From Paludibacter sp963677275 (GTDB lineage: Bacteria > Bacteroidota > Bacteroidia > Bacteroidales > Paludibacteraceae), in NCBI GenBank assembly GCA_963677275.1, contig OY781920.1, positions 248,001 to 312,000 of the forward strand: a stretch of DNA of 64,000 nt, in the 5' to 3' direction. This document shows, piece after piece, positions 42,804-53,100 of the stretch (the first letter of the stretch is position 1; the number at the start of each line of letters is the position of its first letter). The notes below the pieces were generated by a model. That model was given only the letters and a program-made list of their open reading frames with translations, was not told where the DNA came from and did not search any database. The position numbers were made by a program, and so were the translations under genes.

Positions 42804-43865
42804 ATGAATATTGCTGCTTTGTTATCGGGTGGTGTTGATAGTTCTGTGGTCGTTCATTTGCTGAACGAAGCCGGTTACAAGCCAACATTGTTTTATATCA
42901 AAATTGGTATGGACGATGATGAATTGCTGCATTGCAGCTCCGAAGAGGATATAGAAATGGCTTCGCTTATTGCCCGTAAATATGGCTGTAAGCTCGAAGT
43001 TGTTGATTTACATCAGGATTATTGGGACAATGTGGTGGATTACACGATAAAAAAAGTGAAACTCGGCCTCACTCCCAATCCCGATGTGATGTGTAATAAG
43101 CTTATCAAATTCGGGGTGTTTGAGCAAAGAGTAGGGAAGGATTTCGACAAAACAGCAACAGGGCATTATGCCGGAACGGCTGAGATCAATGGAAAAACAT
43201 ACCTAACAACCGCTAAAGATCCGGTAAAAGATCAGACCGATTTTCTGGCGCAGATTAATTATCTGCAAGTTTCGAAACTCATGTTTCCACTTGGAAATAT
43301 GATGAAAAGCGAAGTGCGCGATATTGCCGTAAAAGCCAATTTGCCAAGTTCAAAGCGCCCCGATAGTCAGGGGATTTGTTTCCTTGGAAAGGTGAATTAC
43401 AACGATTTTATCCGCCGTTATCTGGGCGAAAAAGAAGGCCCGATTGTGGAACTTGAAACCGGTAAAATACTGGGCAAACACAAAGGATACTGGTTTCATA
43501 CGGTGGGGCAACGCAAAGGGCTCGGGCTCTCGGGTGGTCCCTGGTATGTGATCAAAAAAGATGTGGATGCCAATATCGTTTGGGCTTCGAAAGGTTTCGA
43601 CGCTGATGCACAATATGGAAATGAATTCACTATGCGCGATTTCCATTTTATTACCGAAAATCCCTGGGAAAATGAAATTGCCGAAAAAGAGGTAACGTTT
43701 AAAATCCGCCATACGCCTGAATTTACCAACGGAAAAATTATTTATACTCCTGATGGATATCGCATTATTTCAACTGAGAAATTACAGGGCATAGCTCCCG
43801 GTCAGTTTGGCGTAGTTTACGATGCAGCATCGAAGGTTTGTATCGGAAGTGGGGAGATACAATAA
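42804..43865 (+). CDS. mnmA: tRNA-specific 2-thiouridylase MnmA, 353 aa
   Basis: It thiolates U34 of Lys, Glu and Gln tRNAs using ATP and a persulfide. The PP-loop SGGVDSS is at 8-14, and the catalytic Cys97 (NPDVMCNK) and Cys192 (SQGICFLGKV) are both present. The C-terminal beta-barrel (GKHKGYWFHTVGQRKGLGLSGG) is complete. It ends just before a strong terminator at 43893. Confidence 0.95.
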   Translation: MNIAALLSGGVDSSVVVHLLNEAGYKPTLFYIKIGMDDDELLHCSSEEDIEMASLIARKYGCKLEVVDLHQDYWDNVVDYTIKKVKLGLTPNPDVMCNKLIKFGVFEQRVGKDFDKTATGHYAGTAEINGKTYLTTAKDPVKDQTDFLAQINYLQVSKLMFPLGNMMKSEVRDIAVKANLPSSKRPDSQGICFLGKVNYNDFIRRYLGEKEGPIVELETGKILGKHKGYWFHTVGQRKGLGLSGGPWYVIKKDVDANIVWASKGFDADAQYGNEFTMRDFHFITENPWENEIAEKEVTFKIRHTPEFTNGKIIYTPDGYRIISTEKLQGIAPGQFGVVYDAASKVCIGSGEIQ

Positions 43866-43892
43866 ACCAGAAGACAACATTTCAATTGTTCT

Positions 43893-43928
43893 GCGACCCT
43901 GTCACTGTTTGTGGCAGGGTCGCTTTTT
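43893..43928 (+). terminator. Rho-independent terminator after mnmA
   Basis: GCGACCCTGTCAC pairs with GTGGCAGGGTCGC (one U-G pair on the plus RNA) around TGTTT, followed by TTTTT. Confidence 0.93.
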
Positions 43929-44004
43929 AGTTATAATCGGTTCATAAATCTTAATGCAATAAACAAAAACAGCTTCCAATTGGTTTGAGAAAGAAAAAAC
44001 CGAA

Positions 44005-44466
44005 ATGGAATTGAAGATAAATAGCTATCCGGTGGGCGCGCGTCCCGATGTTAGCAAGCCACACCCTGACTTTTTGAATGAATTAGGCGAAGAAGGTATC
44101 CGGAAAATGGTGAACAGGCACTATGACCTTCTGCGCGAAAGCGATATAAAACATTTGTTTCCGGAAGATGATGAGGAGTTCGAAAAGGCAAAAATACGCT
44201 CGGCCGATTTTATGATTCAGATTTGTGGCGGTCCCGATTATTTTAATCAGAACCGTGGACACCCCATGCTGATCAACCGCCATAACCCTTTTGAAATTAC
44301 TCCCGAAGGGCGGGTTACATGGCTCGAATGTTATCGTATCGCTTTGCTCGAAACCTTACTTCCTGAACATCTAATAACCTCTTTTTGGAATTATATCCAG
44401 GTTTTCTCGGTGTGGATGATAAATGCGCACGGAGGCGCAGATGTTGAGCGGAAAAAACTTTTGTAA
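44005..44466 (+). CDS. Truncated haemoglobin, group II-like, 153 aa
   Basis: The globin signature GHPMLINRHNPFEITPEGRVTWLECYR (about 85-111) contains the expected proximal haem ligand His93 in RHNPF. The upstream helix (GIRKMVNRHYDLLRES) and the length fit bacterial truncated globins with a short N-terminal extension. Likely roles are oxygen or nitric oxide binding in the cytoplasm. It is a single gene after the mnmA terminator, with no recognisable partner. Confidence 0.88.
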   Translation: MELKINSYPVGARPDVSKPHPDFLNELGEEGIRKMVNRHYDLLRESDIKHLFPEDDEEFEKAKIRSADFMIQICGGPDYFNQNRGHPMLINRHNPFEITPEGRVTWLECYRIALLETLLPEHLITSFWNYIQVFSVWMINAHGGADVERKKLL

Positions 44467-45280
44467 ATAAGTGTTTTTTTGAGTGGTAAGGGTCGCTTTT
44501 CTGCACGCTCCGCTACTTTTTTATTGTTATATTTTTCAAAAATAAATCATTGACCTTATAATTAAATGTCTGTATTTCCTTTATAGCCAGAGTGTATTTT
44601 GCTTAAAGCGAGTTAAGTTCCCGATAATGATTCGAGTCAATTTCTTTGCAATAAAAGGTGTAATGTGCTCTAGATTTCAAGAATGTGCTTCTGTTTTGCC
44701 CCGCAGGGAGCTGCCGGGCAGTTACATTAGCTACCAATCGCCCCATCTGATATTCTCAGACGGGGCGATCTCTTATACCCCCTTTAGAGGGGTAGGGCCG
44801 GAGCCTCTCAATAAATTAAATAAGTCCCAACAAGCCTGTTGGGACGATTCCCGTTCATAAATTATGGATCTTTGTGGCGCATCTAATCAATTGTAATATG
44901 ATAATTCATTTTTTCATTACAAAAGTAAACTATTTCATCTGTTTTTAAGCTCCTTGAGCTATTCTATTCAGAAACTTAAAAATAGCTTACTTGCTCAACT
45001 CTTTATAGATACCGTTATTTGATTAATATATTATAAATAATTAGACTTTTTTTTCATTATTTATTAGCTTTACTTGGTGGTATCTACTATTCTTAGTATC
45101 TTTATGACATTATTAACATAGCACATAGAGAATGTAGAATGAGCTTAAAATAATTTAATCTGTCAAAGTAGAATTTATATTTATTGTATTTGACTTTATT
45201 TTGATAAAGTGTAAGTAATTGATTTGATGTTAATTTTTTCTCCCAAGAGGATAACAGAATACAACGGAATATGAAATCTA
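44467..45280. other. 814-bp intergenic stretch with three hairpin repeats
   Basis: A 14-bp stem lies at 44737-44750 with 44756-44769, and a solo relative of the trp-junction palindrome is at 44777-44797. A perfect 9-bp stem lies at 44824-44832 with 44837-44845. From 44860 to 45280 the sequence is AT-rich leader and promoter region of the adhesin gene, with no clear TAnnTTTG element. No supported gene was found; the small open frames here lack family character. Confidence 0.7.
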
Positions 45281-47146
45281 ATGAGCAGTCACAGACACAC
45301 AAGAGTATTAAATAGTATTGGTTGGCTTTTTTTGTATTTATCCATTACAGGATTTATACAAGCAGCAACCATTACAAGTACTGCCACCGGTGGTACATGG
45401 TCAACTGCAACAACATGGGTAGGTGGTGTTGCTCCGGCTTCAGGCGATGCGGTCGTGATTGCAACTACAGGAACAGGGGTAGTAACTATGGGCGCCAGCA
45501 CCACCTGTGCTTCCCTAACCGTTAATGCGGGCAGCAAATTGGTGATTGGACGAAGAACCCTTAAGGTTGCCGGGTTTGTAAACAATGCAGGAACGATAAC
45601 TTTAACAAACGGCAGAATCACTCAAAATGCCACGGGTGATTTTACAAATACGGGAACGATTACCTACACTGCGGCTGGAAGACTCTATTTAACCGGTAGT
45701 TTAACAAATTCAGGCACTTTGACCTTAGGATCAGCTACAGTTTTCTATACGGGTAAGAATACTGCTGCCAGTACTTCTTCCGGTTTAACCACTACGGGTT
45801 TAATTACCTATCAGCGTACTGCCGGCTCAGTCACTATGACGGGCAATATAAAAGGGGCTGGTCTGACTGTGAACGCAACAGGTGGAACGTTCAACCTTGG
45901 AGTGAGTCTCACGCATACCTTTTCCGGGGTTGTCACACTCTCGGCAGGAACGCTTAATGCGGGTTCCAGTACCTTGAATGCAAACTTACTAGGTACAGCA
46001 TGGAACTACAATGGTGGAACATTTACTGCCGGCACAGGTACCGTTGTGTTTGGTGGAGCCGGAGCCCAATCAATAGCCGGTAATTTGACTTCGACCTTCA
46101 ATAACCTTACGCTCTCGGGTACTGGTTTGAAAACACTCACCAGAATACCGGTTGTAAATGCTGTTCTTTCCATGGAAGGAACAGCGACGGTTTCTGCAGC
46201 TCCTACCTATGGCGCTGCATCAACGATACGGTATAAAGGCGCTGCCTCGGTCAGCACTGGTGTTGAATTTCCAGCAACTTTTGCCGGAAGCGGGGGTGTC
46301 ATCATTGACCAGGGAAGTGCAAACACCGTTACACTGAATCAGACAAAAACAGCGATGGCGGGTAATCTGAACATAAAGTCAGGTACATTTGATTTGACAA
46401 CATTCACAATCAACAGGGTTTCTGCAGGTGGAACGTTGACCATTGCCCCCGGTTCCTCCCTGAAGATTGGTGGTACCAATACCTTACCTTCAAACTATTC
46501 CACACACAGTGTTAATTGTACGGGTACCGTTGATTACTCCGGAACCAACCAAACCGTAGCCAACCTCAATTCATCGCAAACGTATGGAAATCTTACATTA
46601 AGTGGCAGTGGAATAAAAACGCTTCAGGCTGGTACAACAAGCATTTGCAATAATTTTACAGTGTCTGGAACGGCTTCAGTTACAGGGGTTGTGGGATTAA
46701 CGATTGGAGGCAGTATCGATATACAGGCCGGATCCACCTTTGTATCCGGAGCATTTACGCATTATGTCGGTGCAAACTGGAGTATGAATGGTACCTTTGT
46801 GGCAAATGGTTCTACTATTAATTTTAATGGTGTCAATAATGGAAATATTGGAACAAGTAATTTCAATAATGTCATCTTTAGCGGAACCGGTCTTAAAATA
46901 GCAACAGGCGACCTAAGTATTGCCGGAAACTTAAGTATTACAAACAATTTTTCAGCGGGTAGTTTTACTCACTCAGTAACAGGTAACTGGACAAATAACG
47001 GTTCTTTTAATAGCGATTCAAGTACTTTCCTGTTTAATGGATCATCCTCACAGAGTCTTACTTCCTCATCGACTACAACCTTCTTTGGCTTGACCATGAA
47101 TGGAGCCGGAGGAGTTGTTTTGGGTGTCAATACGCTGGTATTGTGA
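45281..47146 (+). CDS. Giant repeat adhesin, N-terminal part (stopped by in-frame TGA), 621 aa
   Basis: A signal peptide (cleaved after about residue 29, FIQAA) is followed by a WSTATTWVGG module and many short beta-helix/Ig-like repeats (phrases such as FNNLTLSGTGLKTL, GTLTLTNG and SGSGIKTL). It ends at TGA 47144-47146. The next frame is the same reading frame and continues the same repeat phrase (LVL-stop-TLTLTSGKITLG). It is therefore the first fifth of one gene of 3,474 codons broken by one codon. A single base change would restore it. It is probably a surface adhesin exported through Sec. Confidence 0.85.
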   Translation: MSSHRHTRVLNSIGWLFLYLSITGFIQAATITSTATGGTWSTATTWVGGVAPASGDAVVIATTGTGVVTMGASTTCASLTVNAGSKLVIGRRTLKVAGFVNNAGTITLTNGRITQNATGDFTNTGTITYTAAGRLYLTGSLTNSGTLTLGSATVFYTGKNTAASTSSGLTTTGLITYQRTAGSVTMTGNIKGAGLTVNATGGTFNLGVSLTHTFSGVVTLSAGTLNAGSSTLNANLLGTAWNYNGGTFTAGTGTVVFGGAGAQSIAGNLTSTFNNLTLSGTGLKTLTRIPVVNAVLSMEGTATVSAAPTYGAASTIRYKGAASVSTGVEFPATFAGSGGVIIDQGSANTVTLNQTKTAMAGNLNIKSGTFDLTTFTINRVSAGGTLTIAPGSSLKIGGTNTLPSNYSTHSVNCTGTVDYSGTNQTVANLNSSQTYGNLTLSGSGIKTLQAGTTSICNNFTVSGTASVTGVVGLTIGGSIDIQAGSTFVSGAFTHYVGANWSMNGTFVANGSTINFNGVNNGNIGTSNFNNVIFSGTGLKIATGDLSIAGNLSITNNFSAGSFTHSVTGNWTNNGSFNSDSSTFLFNGSSSQSLTSSSTTTFFGLTMNGAGGVVLGVNTLVL

Positions 47147-47149
47147 ACG

Positions 47150-50100
47150 TTGACATTAACATCCGGAAAAATCACCCTTGGAACATATAACCTTACAGCT
47201 GAAACTGTCAGTGGTGGCGGCAGTACCAGTTATGTTGTCACTAACAACATCGGTAACTTGATCCGCACTGTAACAGCAGAGACAGCAACTGATTTTTCCG
47301 TTGGAAACTCGGCTTACAACCCGATAACCATCACAAATACCACTACAGGTAACATCGATAATTATTATGTACGGGTTATAGATGGAGCATTGACCAATGC
47401 CAACGATAACACCAAAATAGTGAACCGGAAATGGCAGATTGTGGAGGAAAATGCCGGAGGCTCCGCTTTAACACTTGTGGCTTCCTACAATACCGCAGAA
47501 ACGGGTTCAGGTTTTAACGCTGCTGACGGGCCTGTTTTTGGCTATTTTAACGGAATCAGTTGGTCTGCTCCATTAACTGCTACAGCTGGTGGCTCAGGGC
47601 CTTATGCCTTTTCAAGTGCTGCTGGTGCTTTCACTTCTGACGACTTGACTAATACAACCGGTTTTATTAGCTTAGGAAGCAATAATGCTTTTAATGCATC
47701 CAAACTGGTCATTTCAAGTATAAATCCGGCAACCCCCTTTGTGAACCAAAATAATGTGACTATAGCTGTACAGTCGCAAAACAGCAACAATGTTCTTACA
47801 AATGTTACACAGAATACCGGGTTTAGCTTATCAGCAACAAATACCGGGTTATCCGGTACACCAACAGGAACGATATCGGCTAATACTTTTACGACTTCCA
47901 TAACAGGAGTCATGTTTACAACCACATCTACCACTGCAACTGTTACAGCGACCCAAACCACGGGCGACGTGCTTTCCGCAGGAACAAGTGCGATATTTTC
48001 TGTAGTTATTGGTAATATTTACAGGCCATCTGCAACCGGTAACTGGAGCAGTGTTCAGTGGCAGATAAGTACCGATGGCGGCTCAAATTATACAAATACG
48101 TCCGTCCCTGCCAATAATATATTCAGTACATCCGATGCTGTTTTTGTTCCAACAGGCGTTGAGCTTACTGCCGATGTCACGGCTTCGTTCTATAATATGA
48201 GAGTCGATGGATCATTGATTCTGACTACCGGATCTTTGACACTTAATCATTCCGGTACAGGAAGTGATTTTGGATTTCAGGTCTTTGGTATCTTCCAAAA
48301 TTCCGGAGGTACTTTTACAAACAGCAATACGACTTATCCTGTTTTAATGCAAGGTGGTACGTATATTCATGCCATGGATGGTGGGAGCATACCTGTAGCA
48401 ACCTGGACTACTTACAACAGCAAAATCTCTGCTTGTCAGGTAACCGGCGTTAAAAATACGGCAATTGCATCCGGATTGAACCAGACTTTTCAGCATTTCA
48501 CATGGAATAATGCTGAGCAAGCAGTTGTACAAAACCTTTCAGCAAACCTGACAGCGAGTGGTTCTTTGACGTTGACAAACGGCGTAATTACAACCGGAGC
48601 TTTCCGTGTTATTGTAACAACAACAGGTTCGGCATCCAGTACGAACAACGCCAGGATTAATGGTAATTTCAGAAAATATGTTCCGAACACTTTAGCACCA
48701 ACCGTTTTGTTTCCTATTGGTGATGCAAGTAATTACACTCCAATATCTGTCACATTTACAGGCACTACTACAGGTTCGGGATATATGGATGCAAGTACAG
48801 CAGTAGCACAACCACCGAAAGCTTCTGCCTTAAGCCAAACAAAATATATTAACCGCAAATGGACACTTATCAATACGGGAGTAGGTGGATTTACTGCTTA
48901 TAGTCCAACTTTTACCTTTGTTGATGGGGATAAAGTGGGAAGTCCCAATACTTCTGCTCTGGCCATCCGAAAATTGTCAGGTACAATTTGGTCAAACACA
49001 ACGACAGGTACACAAGGAATCAATTCCACCCAATGCACCGATCTTTTAACTTTCGGAACTTTTGCAATCGGTGAAGACAATTGTAGTTCACTCAGTGCAA
49101 CATGGTTTGGCGGAACAAGTTCCGATTGGAATACCGGAAATAACTGGTGCAACGGTGTCGTACCGACTTCAGGGGTGGATGTCTACATCCCAACAGGTCC
49201 GGTACGTCAACCTGTCATCAGTGCTGCGGCTTCGTGTAAAAATCTGATGATTGAAAGCGGTGCCAGTTTAACAATGAGCGGTTCCAATACATTGAGTATT
49301 TATGGTAACTGGACATTAAATGGTTCATTTACACAGGGAACAGGCACGGTCATGTTTACCGGTTCTACAGCACAAAGCATTACAGGCGCAACCGCCTTTA
49401 ACAACCTGACCATCAATAATGCAACGGGAGTTACAGCAGCGAATAACTTTACCGTGAACGGAATACTCAATCTGCAAAGTAATAATGCCTCCACTACAAA
49501 AGGAACACTGGATATGGGAGCCTATACCCTGAATATGGGTGTTAATGCAACAACTACGGGCATTGGCGATGTAACAGGTATCATTACCCGAACTCATGCA
49601 TTTGCTTTGAATACTTTTTACAGTTATGGAAGTATAAATTCGGGTTTGATATTTGAAGATGTATCCGGGCAAACTCTTCCAACCTCCCTATCGGTAAAGG
49701 TTTCGATAGGAACTACTCCCAACTGGAGTGGTTCTCTGGGAAGTATCATTCAAAATCCGATAAAACGATTGTATTCGGCTATTCAAACAGGTGGAACAGG
49801 TACGAGTGCCATATTCCGGGTTCATTACCGGGATGATGAATTCTCTGGTTTGAATGAAAGCAAGTTTAGTTTATGGGGGCGTATAAATAACGGAGCGAAC
49901 TATTATGTTCAGGAAATAGGTAAATCCAATCAGGATATATCGAATAATTTTATCGCAATACAAGATGTTGACCTCATTGATATCCCATCTGTATGGGATA
50001 ATTATCAGATGACTATAGCCCCGACTCAGGCTGTTATTTTAACATGGGTTGGAGGTACTACAAACGCTGAAAACAACTGGAATACGGCTGAAAACTGGGA

Positions 50101-53100
50101 GCCTGTAGCCATTCCTTCATCGGATTATGCTTTACTTATTCCCGATGCTTCAACTACAGACTTTGATCCTGTTTTGCCTGCTGGTGACAACAGCTGTATG
50201 TCAGTCTTGATTGAGGGTGGTGGTATTTTGAATTCCGCTGATGGAGCTTACCTCGCACTTACAGGCTCTGATGCCATCTGGACAAAGGAAGCGGGTGGGG
50301 TCTTTAATGCGGGCAACAGTACCATCGTCGTTGCCGGTACTGCAGGTCATGGATCCTTCGTTGGATCCACCGACTTTTATAATGTCACGATAAATGACGG
50401 TGGTAATCTCAGACCGGCGAGTGGAAGTTATACGGGAATAACAGGAACACTTTCCCTTTCTACCACCGGAGTACTTGACGCTGTGGCTAACATAAATACT
50501 TTTGAGTTTAAAGGATCTTCCACGCAGAACATTCCTAATCCGAACGGAAGCCCGGCAGGGTATTATAATTTGGTTATCAGTGGAAGCGGAACCAAAATCT
50601 TACCTGTTGAGCTGGATATTGCCGGTAATTTTACCAACAACGGTGCTGTTGATGCTTTAACAAATAGCTCCACGGTTATCATGAATGGTTCGACATCTCA
50701 AACTATAGGTGGGAGTTCTTTAACCACATTTAATAACCTGACCATTAATAATCCTGCAGGTGTTATTGCAGGTAACAGTTTTACAGTCAATGGTATCTTG
50801 AACCTGGTATCTGCGAATCCATCAGAAACAATAGCCACATTAAATATGGTAACCGATTGGAAAGATTATCCTGGTACTACCAATTTGAATCCGGGATTCA
50901 ACAATATGGTCTCCTACTATCTAAACATGGGTGCCACCGCCACGACAGCCGGGATTGGGGACGTGACCGGTATAGTCAAACGTACAACTATAACTGCGAA
51001 TACTGCCTATTCATTTGGTAACCCCTATACTACTGTCAGCCTTACTGAAGCAACCGGAGTAAATGGGTTGACGGTCACCATAAGGATTGGACAATTGCCC
51101 GGCCATATACATACGACTGATGCGGTAAAAAGACATTTTGAAATTGTGCCTTTGGTGACCGATCCGGAAACATTCACTTCCACAGCCAGGGTATCGGTCA
51201 ATTTTCATTATTTGGATACCGAACTAAATGGAAATAGTGAAGTTAAACTTACAACCGGTGATTATGATATTGATGGTGGCGCCACTGAACCGGATGAACA
51301 TGGACGTTCGGCTTACGATTTCACGAACAATTACATTGGATTTTCGAATGTGCCCATTTCCTATTTTATTAAGAAAACTGACCATATCTGGCGGACTATT
51401 TTCTTTTTGAGGGATTATAAAGAATTGCAAAAGACATGGAATGGCTCGGTAAGTTCTGACTGGTCTATAGAAGAAAACTGGACGCCCAGTGGGACTCCAT
51501 CCGTTGGATCGATGGTCGTTATACCAAATGCTCTTACAACTAATTATGATCCGATATTGCCATCCGATAGTACAACCATCAATACAATGACAATTGAAAA
51601 TGGTGGCATTTTAACAATGGGGAGCAATAAACTCGTCATTTTCAATACAATGAGTGCCGGCTGGGAAGATCAAAATACTACCGGGAATGATCCGGGAACG
51701 AGTACTGTCGTTTTTGCAAAGCCTGGAGCAACTGTCTCGGGGAGTGGCCGCTTCTATAATGTGGAGATCGCAGATACTTCAACCGTAACACTTGGTCCAA
51801 ATTCAAAATTCGCCATTGGAAATACAATCATCAGAACCGGAGCAGGAACCGGGAAGTTTTATGCTGACGTGTATGATGGAACGGTTGAATATACAAAAAC
51901 AGGTGATCAAACGGTTATTTTTCCGGACGGATCTCCACAATTTCACTCACTGATACTAAGCGGTAGTGGAACAAAAACATTGCCTTCTTCAGCTTTAATC
52001 CTTCATGGAGATTTGTCTTTGATGGGCACCGCAACAGCGGTAGCAACAAACACACTGACCATCGGTGGAAATTTCACCTTGGGAAGTGGCACTTCTTTTA
52101 CGGCTGGAAGTCTGATACACACTGTGGCGGGAAATTTACTGAATAATGGAGGCATTTTTACCTCTACAGGAAGCACCATTGTGCTTAATGGTACAGCGGC
52201 TCAAACAATAGGTGGAACCGTACCCCTGACGTTAACTAATTTGACCATATCGAATACCTCAGCGACCATTACGGCCTCCTCTGCTTTAAGTTGTGCCGGA
52301 GATCTTATCAATCCTGGCATGCTGGATATGGCAACAAACGTGTTGGCAGTGATCGGCACAACAACCAATACCGGCACCATAATAACAGCGGTTCCAACTT
52401 TAAAGAGTGCTTCGCCCATTCCTGAAGGTAAAACCTGGGGTGGCACCATTGAATACAACAGCAATGCGGGTTCGCAAACAGCTGTAGGTGGAACATATAC
52501 TAATTTGGCTATCACTGGAAACAGTGGCGCCGTTGCAGCGGCCGACATCACCGTCAACGGAACTGTCCATCTACACTCCAATCCGAATCCTACCACCGGT
52601 GGTTTGGAAATGGGTAGCTACACGCTTCAAATGGATCTAAACGGAACTTATACTGGTGAGGGCGATGTGACTGGAGTGGTAAAACGTACCGGAGCTTTCG
52701 CCGTTAATATGCCTTATACCTTTGGTAGTCAGTTTACCTCCATTACCTTTACAGGGGCTTCTTCGAGCCGGCCCACCTGGATCACTTGCAAAACGGTGAT
52801 CGGTTCAGCACCAAGCTGGAGAACGAGTGCTGTGAAACGGTACTATACTTTTGCCGTCGACAAAGGGGATGACCGTACCATTGTAAATTTACGCTTTCTG
52901 GATGCTGAACTTGATGTGTCTGAAACAGATAAAAACATGTTGGTTTTTTGGGATGCCTATACAGGACCGACTTTCTCTAATTTTTATCCGCGTGGAAAAT
53001 CAAATGTTAATGCCATTGATAATTGGGTTAGTTTAACAGGTATGGCCATTAATTTCTTTGTTCCCTCCAGCTCACTGGACTATAAACAATGGGGATTAAG

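Noticed and set aside
44627..44860. 77-codon frame downstream of the globin
   Set aside because: It spans three hairpin repeats and has no recognisable protein character.
47144..47146. TGA read as selenocysteine or as tryptophan
   Set aside because: No SECIS-like stem was recognised after it, many other genes here use TGA as a true stop (for example trpL), and the repeat context gives no reason for Sec or Trp at this place.
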